A stretch of DNA of 64,000 nucleotides. Source: Dromiciops gliroides. Its lineage: Eukaryota > Chordata > Mammalia > Microbiotheria > Microbiotheriidae. Position numbers and translations under genes: made by a program. The notes under the pieces were generated by a model. That model did no database searches and was not told where the DNA came from. It saw nothing but the letters and a program-made list of their open reading frames with translations. Where the stretch lies: positions 170,718,403 through 170,782,402 of the forward strand of contig NC_057866.1 in assembly GCF_019393635.1 (NCBI RefSeq), written 5' to 3'. Positions 47,085 to 57,298 of the stretch are shown piece after piece. Position 1 is the stretch's first letter. Each line of letters opens with the position of its first letter.

Positions 47085-47282
47085 TAAAGCAAGGCTTCTT
47101 AATCTGGGGGCTATGATCTTGCTTTTAAAAAAAAATCTTGATAACTGTATTTCAATATAATTGAAATTCCTTTTGTAATGCTATGCAATTTATTTTATGC
47201 GTTGAACAACATTATCCTGAGGCAACCCCAGACTACCACAAGGGTCCATGATACACAAAAAAGGTTAAAACTTTCTTTAAGT
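47085..47282. mobile_element. non-autonomous DNA transposon (hAT-like)
   Basis: The left end caaggcttcttaatctgggg and right end aaaaaaggttaaaacttt form decayed inverted termini. Interior: tgataactgtatttcaatat, ttttgtaatgctatgcaatt, cattatcctgaggcaa. Related to the copy at 38450. Confidence 0.65.
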
Positions 47283-48009
47283 GAAACTTATTCAGAATGA
47301 TTGCTTATTCCTTCCTTCTTCTCCCAAGGTATCTCAAATAATGTGGAAATACATTTCTTTCCTTTGTCCCAAGCAAAAGTTTTTAATTGTTTTGTATTTC
47401 TTTTGTTTTGCTTTGTTAATTATAATACTTCTCCATATATCAAGTGACAATTTCCTCTGCCTTTGTACCCATCTTTTAGAGCATCTACTTGCATAGAAGT
47501 ACAACTTGGGGGTGACACCTCCTTTGGAAAACACAGTGCAGTGGCAGGAGATCAGTAGAGTTCTGGGAGAAAAAAGACAACAACTGGATAATGGTATATG
47601 TGCTTAGATCTTAGTTTTGTCTAAGCTCTAAAGTGCAGCTGTTTTTAATAACTGGATCAAGAAGTCAGAAAAAGAGGAATTAAGGAGAAAAAGTAGAATA
47701 AAAGAAAATAAAATAATTATGACTATATATACAAATCTGCAGTTAATTTGAGGAATAAACCCCTAGATTTCTGTAAAATCTGGTAATATTTTTTACAATT
47801 TAATAACTTTCTAAATTTTAAAACTTTTTAACTTTTAAAATATACTTAATTGGGTTCTTTCAAGTCTTCTTTCAGGTAAAGTTGAAGGAACTTGAACAGT
47901 TTGAGGGAAATACTTGTACTCCAGGACAACAATTGTTAGCTTCTGTGTTTTCTTATGACCCCAAAAAAGGAAGAAGATATGAAACAATATCCAAGGGTTT
48001 GGGGATCTT

Positions 48010-48160
48010 ATTTTTTCCAAGTGGATAGGGAGGCTGGCCTGGGAGTCAGGAGGGCTTGGGTTCAAATTCTGCCTCTGACACCAACTGGGAGTTTGACCCT
48101 GGGCAAGTCACTTAAAATCTCAGTGACCCAATCAACTCTCTAATACTATATTTAAGACAA
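48010..48160 (+). mobile_element. tRNA-derived SINE (older family)
   Basis: ggcctgggagtcaggagggc, ttgggttcaaattctgcctc, ctgggcaagtcacttaaaat, ctcagtgacccaatcaactc. Confidence 0.7.
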
Positions 48161-48214
48161 GGTAGTCATCTGCATTATTCCCCAGCAGGGTCAAAGAAAA
48201 CCTAGTGCAGTAAA

Positions 48215-48420
48215 CAGAAGGCAGCAATGTGAGCTGTTGATAGAGGACTGGCCTTGGAGTGAGGAAATCTTGGCCTCAAGTTAACCTCTGGCATGTGTTC
48301 TCTCCGTGACCATTAGCAAGTGATTTAACCTCACCAGAAATGCTCCAGAAAACCCTCTAACAGTTCCTAATCTGAATTGGTCAATGATCTGCTAATATCC
48401 TAGGTCTTGGCCATCCCTCA
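48215..48420 (+). mobile_element. decayed tRNA-derived SINE
   Basis: gttgatagaggactggcctt, ggagtgaggaaatcttggcc, gtgaccattagcaagtgatt, then gctccagaaaaccctctaac. Confidence 0.55.
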
Positions 48421-48639
48421 CTAACCAAAAATATTAGATTTTCACAAAACCTATATTGACTTCAGTGAAGAAAAGTATCATTTTCATATTTGTTAGAAAC
48501 CTGAATTGTTTTGAATAGAATTCCAAGATTGACATCTTTTCTTGGTAGTAATGGTGACAAAAAGTTGGTCAATGGGCCATTTGGTCATTCCTAGGAGAAA
48601 GGATTGTAGGATTTTGGGGGTTGGTGTGTGAGATGAAAG

Positions 48640-48790
48640 AAGATTTAGAAGTCATCTAGTCTAGACCTCTCATTTGCAAATGGCGAAACTAGGACACAGA
48701 GAGATAAAGTGACTTACTCTGAGAAGAAGTAAATCAGGTCTTTGAATTTCAAATCCAGTGTTCTTTCCCCTATACTCCATTGCCTCTCTA
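48640..48790 (-). mobile_element. MIR SINE, antisense
   Basis: gacctctcatttgcaaatgg, cgaaactaggacacagagag, ttcaaatccagtgttctttc. Confidence 0.7.
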
Positions 48791-48889
48791 TGGGAATGCT
48801 ATTTGGCTTCTCAATCACCTGCCCCAATGGAAGAGAGAATATTTATGAATTACACATATATTATTTATATTAATTTTAGATGATGATGA

Positions 48890-49020
48890 TTACCAAGCTC
48901 ATCTTCAGAGACCTTTGGCAAGCTATTACATGTCTCTTGGTGTCATCATCTGTAAATGTAGGGGGTAGGACTAGGTACCTTAAATCTCTAAATTCTATGA
49001 CTGTGTCTCTGTGAATTGGC
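48890..49020 (+). mobile_element. MIR SINE 3' part, sense
   Basis: gacctttggcaagctattac, atgtctcttggtgtcatcat, ctgtaaatgtagggggtagg, tctaaattctatgactg. Confidence 0.65.
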
Positions 49021-49728
49021 TTTTCCAAACTATAATTTGCTTTAGGCTAATACTGGGAGTAATAAGTGTACCTCGAGGTCACATGAACCAGAATTCTGTT
49101 GGAATCAGAGACAACATAGACAAATTAGTACAACTAAGGAAAAAAAGTGGGTAATTGGAAGTTGACTGTACCTATATTTACTCTCTGCCCCAACCTCATG
49201 CATGTATATACCTATGAACTAGCTAAGAAACACAGTTTTCAGTTTTGAAGTGTTGTTCATGAATCCAGAAAACTTAACACTGGAGATAGATGGAACTAAT
49301 TCAAGGTTTCTTCTAAAGTTAGACACAACAATTGCAAGGCCTTATTATTGAAAGAAACGATCTTAGGAATATGTAAACTATATTAGAAACATTATATCCC
49401 ATTCTAATATAGCTTTATTTGTTTTTTTTAAAGGGAACACATTTCAAATATTCCCTTTGGAAACATTTTCACTGCATGTAGTTGATTGGGGCACATGAAA
49501 AATCAGCATATTCACCAAATCCTTACAACAAAGAATTATTTCCTAATAGGATCCTATTTTATGAAAATTTAATGTTACAGGGAACTTCCATTCTGGTTCT
49601 GATCTCTGATCACAAGTGCAAGGTTAAGTGTCTAGGCTAAGTGAATTCTCTTTTTTTATCTTTACTAATTTTTCATTTTAATGATCCTTGTACTAATTCT
49701 AGGCCCAGGGCAACTGTGCAGAATGAAC

Positions 49729-50877
49729 ATGGGGCCAACAGGAGCACAGACTGAAGAGAATCAGACAACAGAGGAAACAGAGGTTGAATGGTATGGGACA
49801 GCACAAACTACCCCAAGAGGTCAGCTAGCCCCTGACCCTAAACCAGGGCTTGCTGATAGCACCAAGTTGATTGAAGTTCAGGTTATCCTCATATTGGCCT
49901 ATTGCACCATCATCTTGCTGGGAGTGATTGGCAATTCTTTGGTGATCCATGTGGTGATCAAGTTCAAGAGTATGCGTACTGTCACCAATTTCTTTATTGC
50001 TAATCTCGCTGTGGCGGACCTTCTAGTGAACACACTATGCCTTCCCTTTACCCTTACTTACACCTTGATGGGGGAGTGGAAGATGGGCCCTGTTCTGTGC
50101 CACCTGGTTCCCTATGCCCAAGGCTTGGCAGTGCAAGTATCCACAATCACCCTAACTGTGATCGCCTTAGATCGACACCGTTGCATTGTATACCATCTGG
50201 AGAGCAAGATTTCCAAGCGGATCAGTTTCCTGATCATTGGCCTGGCCTGGGGAATTAGTGCCTTGCTGGCTAGTCCCCTGGCTATCTTCCGGGAGTATTC
50301 TCTGATTGAGATCATACCTGACTTTGAGATCGTGGTATGTACTGAGAAGTGGCCAGGTGAGGAAAAGAGCATGTACGGTACCATTTATAGTCTCTCTTCC
50401 TTGCTGATCCTGTATGTTTTGCCATTGGGTATCATATCTTTTGCCTATATACAGATCTGGAGTAAGCTGAAAAATCATATCAGCCCGGGTGTGGCCAATG
50501 ACCACTACCATCAGCGTCGGCATAAAACCACCAAGATGTTAGTGTGTGTGGTGGTGGTGTTTGCAGTTAGCTGGCTGCCTCTCCATGCCTTCCAACTTGC
50601 CATTGACATTGACAACCAGGTCCTGGACCTGAGGGAATACAGGCTCATTTTCACAATATTTCATATCATTGCCATGTGCTCTACCTTCGCCAATCCTTTT
50701 CTTTATGGCTGGATGAATAGCAACTACAGAAAGGCCTTCCTCTCTGCCTTTCATTGTGAGCAGAGGCTGGATGCGATTCATTCAGAGGTATCGGTGACAT
50801 TCAAAGCCAAGAAGGACCTCGAGGTGAAGAAGAATACCTGTGCCAATGACTCTTTCACTGAGGCTACCAATGTCTAA
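49729..50877 (+). CDS. NPY2R: neuropeptide Y receptor type 2 (Y2 receptor)
   Basis: Class A GPCR of the plasma membrane. It binds NPY and peptide YY, couples to Gi/o and often acts as a presynaptic autoreceptor (family knowledge). The intact frame gives 382 residues, one more than human. Seen: an N-glycosylation site N11-Q-T; seven hydrophobic segments at about 52-77, 88-113, 124-150, 166-187, 217-243, 268-292 and 305-328; Q131 in helix 3; and DRH at 148-150 in the DRY position, as in other Y2 receptors. The C124/C204 disulfide pair, WLP at 282-284, NPFLY at 322-326 and C343 as likely palmitoylation site are also present. The C-terminus ends NDSFTEATNV. The start was chosen at 49729 (aacATGg, strong context) because MGP matches the family start. 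An in-frame ATG at 49723 would add Met-Asn. The frame also runs back to 49681, but that part is intron before the acceptor at 49702. Single coding exon; no break or missing motif. Confidence 0.98.
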   Translation: MGPTGAQTEENQTTEETEVEWYGTAQTTPRGQLAPDPKPGLADSTKLIEVQVILILAYCTIILLGVIGNSLVIHVVIKFKSMRTVTNFFIANLAVADLLVNTLCLPFTLTYTLMGEWKMGPVLCHLVPYAQGLAVQVSTITLTVIALDRHRCIVYHLESKISKRISFLIIGLAWGISALLASPLAIFREYSLIEIIPDFEIVVCTEKWPGEEKSMYGTIYSLSSLLILYVLPLGIISFAYIQIWSKLKNHISPGVANDHYHQRRHKTTKMLVCVVVVFAVSWLPLHAFQLAIDIDNQVLDLREYRLIFTIFHIIAMCSTFANPFLYGWMNSNYRKAFLSAFHCEQRLDAIHSEVSVTFKAKKDLEVKKNTCANDSFTEATNV

Positions 50878-53520
50878 AAAGCTTGGTTTCTGAAAAGTTG
50901 GGGAATGGTTTCCAACTAGAGTCACTAAGTGGCTTTCAAAGAGGTCCTTAGGCATATCCTCTTTCAACACATTCCAAGAAAAACCCCAGCACTTTAGTCA
51001 AAACTTCTGCTGGTGATTCATTGGAGAGCTGATAGTCAATATCTATGTGCAATTGTGCAAACTAAGGCATACTGAAAGGGGGTTTTGTCTTCACTGGATC
51101 GTGGGCTGAATTTATGAGCATGAACAGAAAAGTTGCACATGGTTTCTTTATAAGAAAGTAGAAGGAAAGTTTTGCATGCAAAGTCTCAATGCATGACTAA
51201 CATTTCATTGAGGAAAGAAGATAAGTACATTTACCTGACAGCTCCCAACATCATAGGACTATGATTAGGGATATCCATGTGATTCACAACATGCACCTCT
51301 TCTCACAAATTACTCTGCAAAAACATTTTTCTCCAGGGAATAGCATGATGTTCTTGGATATTTTTGATTTATCTCTCGTCTCCCTAAAAACTGCTATGAT
51401 GATCCTCTCAGATAGCCTGCTGAACATTATGGTTTTGAAGACTTTAGGAAATAAAATGAAGCCTTTTGGTATTATCAATCATTTGACATTTGGAAGGAGA
51501 AATGCCTCAAGACTCAATGGGAAAACCTTTCTTGAAACAAAATTCATATTTGGTTAGTGTTTTTTGAAATAAGAGGGTGCAAGATTGAACTTTTCAGCAG
51601 AATATAGGAATGTAAACTCCCATTCACTTTCCGGTGTAATTTCTGCTTTTTATCTGGATAATGTAGATAGATAAAACAGGATATGATTTGATCATGTTGA
51701 AACACTGCTAATTATTATATATTTTTAAACATTTGGGTTTGTTTCACTTCTCCAGGGTTAGGCCTGGGTTCACCATTTTCAGATATAAACTTAAATTTGC
51801 AAGTGAAGTCTGGTTGAAATTGAATAAAACTAGACATTCATTCGGCTGCCTGTTGTAACCATCAGCACTTCTTGTGGCCATCAGTAAGTTGTTGAAGTTC
51901 AAGTATAAAACACAATTTACTGACTGCATCTTATGCTGTGATCTTCTTCCATTTTTCTGCCCCCCCTTCCCTTTATGGATTCATTCAAAATAAAGACAAC
52001 AACACAATTCAAAGTGGAGCTTATTGGGTAAAAAGCAATTGTTTTCTTTCCATCTCATACATGTTCTCTTTGGATCAATTTCACTGTAATTGTTCAGTGT
52101 TCTTTTTTCTTTCTTAAAAAAGTGTTTTTGATAATGTAGAAATAGATACATAATATTATTATTATATATGTATGTAGTGGAACTTTAATGTAATCTGATG
52201 CCTTTGTTTTAAAAAGTTTCATGAATATAATGTTCACTTATTTGAAGAGATATTCATTACCCTACTTCACTTTTTAATAAGAGTCAACATATCTTTGAAT
52301 TTGAAGAAAGATTGGTGGGTATGGTTTCAGTCAATGTGAGTCCTTGATATCTAAGAATTACAGTGAGTATTAGCTTCAGCCAAAGTAAGATATTGATGTT
52401 TAATAATTCTAAAAGGGCTGAGAGTTGGAAATATGATTTCCAATGGGAAATCCTTAGGTGTATGATGATACTTTAGGGAGAGGTAATTGTCAAAGAGTCT
52501 GATTGGAGTCTATGGTTTCCTTTGCCAGCAGGCGGGCTCCCAAAATGATGAAGGAGTGTTAGGGGCTTTTTTCTTTCTCCCTGTTCCAAGGTTCTTGGGG
52601 GGGGGGCTCAAAAATGGTATTTTTTGACCCTCATGAAATCGACCTAAATAGATTTAAATATATTTAGTCTTTTGGACACTCTTTTAAAGATTTTTTATTA
52701 CCATCATATTGTATCTGGTGAATTATAAGTACCATCTATAGATAGTTGCTATATTAAAAAAACTCAAGTAGCTGAATATTGCTAATGTTTCATTTCTTTG
52801 TAAATGTGACCATTATAAATTGGAGAAATCTATTTTGTTAACCTTGGACAAGAATCAGTGGAAAGCGGGATGGATTCAAAGTTCTGATAACTTATTTCAG
52901 CTCCCAGCTGTCTTTTTATACCCAGTGACTTTGCGCAAGTCATTTAGCTTTTCAGAGGTTTCAGAGGTGAAATGAGAGTATAGGAATCAATAAACTTCAA
53001 GGTTCCTACCAGGTTTGAATCCTGTGACTTATGGTCCATTATTTAAGTATTTTGGGGGAGTGGTTATAAATAAAACACTACTTCTTAGACAGACCAAATT
53101 TCTTTGAAGTAATAAAAGAAGTACAACAAGAAGTGAAATTAGAAAGATAAAAGGGTGGGTAGGCAAGGAATAATGTATATTGCTACAGTATTATATGATT
53201 AAATAATTTATTTATCTATTGTACATAATTTTACTGCTTACATCAATTTTGTCTCTGAAATAGTGTGTCCATTTCTTAGGAAGTTACTTAGGTCAATTAT
53301 AGGTTAAATATAATGCATAAATAATATAGAATAATTCTTCCCTAGGAAAGCAGTTCCTAGAGGGAGCACCCATACATTTCCCTAACATCTATGATGTGAT
53401 AGTAAAATCGTAGTCTGTCTGTATCATTTTTTAACTATATAATATTGGATTCTCTTGACAAAAAGTTTTGTTGACTTGAACAAAATGTCTTAATAAAATG
53501 TTTCTTTTGTGTATTGGTAT
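50878..53520 (+). other. NPY2R: NPY2R 3' untranslated region / 3' flank
   Basis: Follows stop TAA at 50875-50877. Candidate AATAAA signals: 51823-51828, 51989-51994 and 53492-53497. The stretch up to about 52840 is free of recognisable repeats, unlike the surroundings, which fits a long constrained 3' UTR. A MIR at about 52845-53025 lies before the last signal. Which signal is used cannot be told from sequence. Confidence 0.55.
52845..53025 (+). mobile_element. MIR SINE in the NPY2R 3' flank
   Basis: gataacttatttcagctccc, agtgactttgcgcaagtcat, ttagcttttcagaggtttca, aacttcaaggttcctacc. Confidence 0.65.
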
Positions 53521-53579
53521 TATTTTTAAAAACAAGAATTCTGAAAGTAAGAGGATGGGGTTACTCTTATACATTTTGG

Positions 53580-53790
53580 GATTTAGACACTAAAAGCCCA
53601 GAAAGGTAAATAAATAAACAAACAGTCCAACATATATGCATGAAGTGCTATATCAAGAACACTAGGAGCAATACAGAGTTTGAATAAGATACAATCCCTG
53701 TCCTCAAAAAGCTTTCATGTCAAGTTGGAAAAGTGGGAAATTAAGAACAATGCCCACAAGAAATCAATGAAAGTAGAAACCCATTCTTTT
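53580..53790 (-). mobile_element. L2 LINE, antisense
   Basis: tatgcatgaagtgctatatc, aagaacactaggagcaatac, gatacaatccctgtcctcaa, aaagctttcatgtcaagttg. Confidence 0.6.
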
Positions 53791-54221
53791 AAATGTAGCA
53801 GAAATGCAAACAGATGAAGAAGAATAGAGAGGGAAGAAAACCCAGTAGTGTGTAATAGCAAAGAAGCAAAAGTTTAATTTTTACATTCCTTTTTACAAAT
53901 ATCTATAGTTATCTATATATACATATATGCAGACAAAGACAGCGGTGGGGGAGGGGGAGACAGATAGACAGAGAGAGATTGATTTGAACTTGGAAGAAGC
54001 AATATAGTAATGGGGAGTGCAGCACCTAGAGAATGCAAATGCCCTGATGATTTGTATTCTATGAGCAACAATGTCCCTATTTGGAGAATGGATTAAATTA
54101 GGTGGTTCTTAATTCTTTTCTAGTTTTATGATTCAATGGCAGGATCCATCACAAGGGAATAACAAACTCTCAATAAAGATATAATATAACAAGAATAATA
54201 CCTTGCATAGTACTTATTTTT

Positions 54222-54370
54222 GTTTTGTTTTGGGTGAGGCAATTGGGGTTAAGTGACTTGCCCAGGGTCACACAACTAGTAAGCGTGAAGTGTCTGAGAT
54301 CAGATTTTAATTCAGGTCCTTCTGAATTCAGGGCTCATGCTCTATCCACTGCACCACCTAGCTGCCCCAA
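54222..54370 (-). mobile_element. tRNA-derived SINE inside MIR, antisense
   Basis: Duplication agtacttattttt / agttcttattttt at 54209-54221 and 54371-54383. MIR sequence flanks it on both sides. Confidence 0.92.
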
Positions 54371-54383
54371 AGTTCTTATTTTT

Positions 54384-54545
54384 TAAAGCACTTATGGGAT
54401 TCCTACAACAATTCTGCAAGGTAGCTAGGATAAACATTATATCCACTTCATAGATGAAGAAACAGGTATAAAAGTTAAGAGGATTGCTCAACATTCAGCA
54501 AATGTTGGGACTGAAATTTGAGCCCAAATCTTTTGGTGCTAATTC
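54384..54545 (-). mobile_element. MIR SINE, antisense
   Basis: ggattcctacaacaattctg, caaggtagctaggataaaca, cacttcatagatgaagaaac, gaaatttgagcccaaatctt. Confidence 0.7.
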
Positions 54546-55269
54546 ATTCAATAAATCAATCAACAAGCATTTATTAATCACCTTCTATGTGGCAGGCACT
54601 ATACTAAGTAATGGGGATGCAAAAAGAGGCAAAGATACTCTAACATCAAGAAGCTAACAGCATGCAAACAAATACATACTAAATAAGCTATATACAGAAA
54701 AAATAGGAAATGATTAAGAGAGGGGAGGAACTAGAATTAAAAAAGGTAGGGAAGAGCTTTTAGTAAAAGAGGAGATCTTGGTTGGTACTTGATGGAACCC
54801 AGGGAGATCAGTAGTGAAACTAGAGGAGGAAGAGCATTCCAAGCATGAGGACAGTCAGAGAAAATGCCCAGAGCTAAGAGATGGTGTGTCTATTTGAGGA
54901 ATAGCCAGGAGATCAGTGTCACTGGATCAGAGAATATGTGGTGAGGAATAAAGTGTAAGAATACTGGAAAGGTAGGAGGTGGCTAAGTTATGAAGGGTTT
55001 TATATGCCAAATGGAGGATTTTGTATTTTATCCTGGAGGTGATAGGAGGCTGTTGGAGTTTATTAAGTAGGAGGCTGACATGATTGGACCAGCACTTTAT
55101 GGAAATCACATTAATGACTGAATGGAGGATAGATTGGAATAGGGAGAGACTTGAGGAAGGCAGACCCACTAGCAGGTTATTGCTGTAGTCCAGGCATGAG
55201 GGATGAGGGCTTGCACTAGAGTGGTGTCAATGTGAGAGGAGAAAAGGGGGCTTATACGAGAAATAATGA

Positions 55270-55415
55270 TTTTTGGGGGGCAGGGCAATGAGGGTTAAGT
55301 GACTTGCCCAGGGTCACACAGCTAGTAAGTATCAAGTGTTTGGAGCTGAATTTGAACTCGGGTCCTCCTGAATCCAGAGCCAGTCCTTTATCCACTGCAC
55401 CACCTAGCTGCTCCC
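55270..55415 (-). mobile_element. tRNA-derived SINE inside L2, antisense
   Basis: gcagggcaatgagggttaag ... ccacctagctgctccc. The tail is short; duplication unclear. Confidence 0.9.
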
Positions 55416-56062
55416 AATGAGAGATATTGTAAACCAAAATCTTCAGGCCTTGACAACAGATTAGATAATAAGGATGGGAGAGAGATATGAGGAATCCAAT
55501 ATGACACCTAGGTTTTGAGCCTGAGGGACTGGAAGGATGGGTTTGCCCTCTCTAGGAAAGGTAAAAGGGGAAGAGGATTTAGGTGAAAAGTTTGAGATGT
55601 CTAAAAGGAAGGTAAAGATGGAAGACAGAAACATCAGCAGAAAGTTTGGGGCAGCATAGATAGGAATGAGAATCATCAGGACAGAGATAGGAATTAGGTC
55701 TATGGGAGCTGATGAGATCACCAGGGAAGTAATATAGAGGCAGAAGACGATAGATCCAGGACAGAACCCTGAGGGACGCCTACAGTTAGATGATGTGATC
55801 TGGAAGAAGATCCAACAAAGGAGACAGAGAAAGAGCAGTCAGAGAGGTAGGAGGAAAACCAGGGGAGCATCATGTCCTAAAAACCTATTGAGAGAAAGCA
55901 TCAAAGCAGAGAGGGTGATCAACGGTGTCAAAGAGGGGTCAAGAATTGAGAAAAGGCCATTAGATTTGGCAACTAAGAGAGCATTAATAACTTTGGAGAG
56001 AGTAGTTCTGTAGAATGATGAAGTTGGAAGCCAGAATATAGAAAGTTAAGAAGAAAGTGAGA

Positions 56063-56190
56063 GGGGCATCTACGTGGTACAGTGGATGGAGTACCAGTCC
56101 TGGATTCAGGAGGACATGAGTTCAAATCCGGCCTCAGACACTTACTAGCTCTGTGGCCCTGGGCAAGTCACTTAACCCCAATTGCCCCAC

Positions 56191-56221
<31 letters not shown>

Positions 56222-56255
56222 GAAGAAGAAGAAGAAGAAGAAGAAGAAGAAGAAG
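56063..56255 (+). mobile_element. tRNA-derived SINE with (GAA)n tail
   Basis: ggggcatctacgtggtacag ... ttgccccaccaaaaaaaaa, then GAA units. Perfect duplication aagaaagtgagag at 56050-56062 and 56256-56268 shows that the GAA array lies inside the inserted element, in its tail. Confidence 0.93.
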
Positions 56256-56260
56256 AAGAA
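56200..56260. repeat. (GAA)20 microsatellite from a SINE tail
   Basis: About 20 uninterrupted GAA units following nine A residues. Confidence 0.96.
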
Positions 56261-56389
56261 AGTGAGAGTGGAGAGAAGGTGAAGGTCCCTACTGTAGATG
56301 GCTTTTTCAAGCAGTTTAGCAACAGAGGGCCAAAAGGATACAGGATGAGAGTTATTGGGGATGGAAGGTCCGATTGACTAGAAGCTTCC

Positions 56390-56575
56390 TTTTAGCTCTT
56401 TTCAGATTTCATGGATAATATTGTAGTATGTGGACTTTCTCTTTCATGTATTGTCTTCCCCAGTTAGAGAGTGAGCTTCTTGATATCAGAGACTTGTCCT
56501 TGTCTCACATTTTGTATTTGTATCCCCAGGGCTGAGCACAGTAATTGATCTAGCAAAAAATCTTAATAAGTGCTT
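56390..56575 (+). mobile_element. L2 LINE 3' end
   Basis: ttagagagtgagcttcttga, gtatttgtatccccagggct, gagcacagtaattgatctag, cttaataagtgcttttcc. Confidence 0.75.
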
Positions 56576-56900
56576 TTCCTTCCTCCCCTCCTCTCCCTCT
56601 CTCCTTTCCTTCTTCCTTCCTTTTTTCTTTCCTCCCTCCCCTTCCTTCCTCCTTCCCTCCTCTTCTCTCTTTCCTTCCATCTCTTTTTCCTTCCTTCCTT
56701 CCTTCCTTCCTTCCTTCCTTCCTTCCTTCCTTCCTTCCTTCCTTCCTTCCTTCCTTCCTTCCTTCCTTCCTTCCTTCCTCCCTCCCTCCCTCCCTCCCTT
56801 CGTTTTCTTCCTTTCTCCCTTTCTCTTTTCCTCCCTCCCTCCTTTCCTTCCTCCCTCTCTCCTTCCTTCCTTCCTTCCTTCCCCCCTTCCTCCCTTCCCA
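56576..56900. repeat. impure CCTT / CCCT / CTTT array
   Basis: Pure CCTT at about 56690-56778 within a longer impure pyrimidine tract. Frames over it are artefacts. Confidence 0.96.
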
Positions 56901-56904
56901 CACT

Positions 56905-57108
56905 ATACCTGTCATTAATATGGTGAGCAGGGTTACCACACTCCCTATGAAGAGGCAAACTGATACAGAATCAAACCAAACCAAAAAAAAATTGAGTAGA
57001 TGAAAGCTTCCATGACAATCAGAATTGGAATCAGGCCTGTTGTACTTCCATCCTGGGCAAGACAGAGAGTCTATCTTTTTTCTCTTTCTCTCTCAAAATA
57101 CAAATATA
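56905..57108 (+). pseudogene. 7SL (SRP) RNA-derived copy, 3' part
   Basis: tcattaatatggtgagc aligns with the 7SL segment catcaatatggtgacc. Then taccacactccctatgaaga aligns with the accaccaggttgcctaagga region. tgaaagcttccatgacaatc, aggcctgttgtacttccatc and ctgggcaagacagagagtct align with the 3' Alu domain, ending in a T/CT-rich stretch and tctcaaaa. The 5' Alu domain is absent; the CCTT array abuts it. It shares an 8-base net loss and AAAGCTTC with the copy at 57299. Seen by eye against remembered 7SL; not functional. Confidence 0.6.
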
Positions 57109-57298
57109 TGTATATGTGTTATAGAAAAAATAGGTGTATAGAAAACTATCATTTATATCATTGGTCACTTTTCATTTTGTTACCTGCAGATGACATCAAA
57201 TATCCATTCTGTTTTGAATACAGAAAAATTTAAAACTGACCTAGACTAAGGTGTTAGGAGAAAAGTTCCTGAGATTTGCTCTCCAAAGTATATGTCAA
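57109..57298. other. AT-rich spacer between the two 7SL-derived copies
   Basis: No recognisable repeat or target duplication. Confidence 0.4.

Larger units (their letters stand above)
45612..49702 (+). other. NPY2R: NPY2R intron in the 5' untranslated region
   Basis: Donor gtaagc at 45612. Acceptor tactaattctag ends at 49702, preceded by a T-rich tract and a branch-point-like ttactaat at 49662-49669. Length about 4.1 kb. It contains MIR and DNA-transposon relics but none of the young SINEs that crowd the rest of the window. About 45620-46670 and 49020-49660 show no recognisable repeat. Confidence 0.65.
54546..56380 (-). mobile_element. L2-clade LINE, antisense, with reverse-transcriptase relic
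   Basis: The L2 3' signature at the left (caagcatttattaatcacct, tatgtggcaggcactatact) is followed by reversed ORF2. The minus-strand frame 55721-55461 includes NLGVILDSSYLSP, a hallmark near the end of L2/CR1 reverse transcriptases. Frame 55169-54927 follows as the ORF2 C-terminal region. Two SINEs interrupt it (55270, 56063). Decayed but among the longest L2 tracts here. Confidence 0.8.

Noticed and set aside
49681..49722. Extended N-terminus of the NPY2R frame starting at 49681
   Set aside because: This part lies upstream of or across the predicted acceptor tactaattctag (ends 49702). It is intronic or leader sequence and does not match the receptor family.
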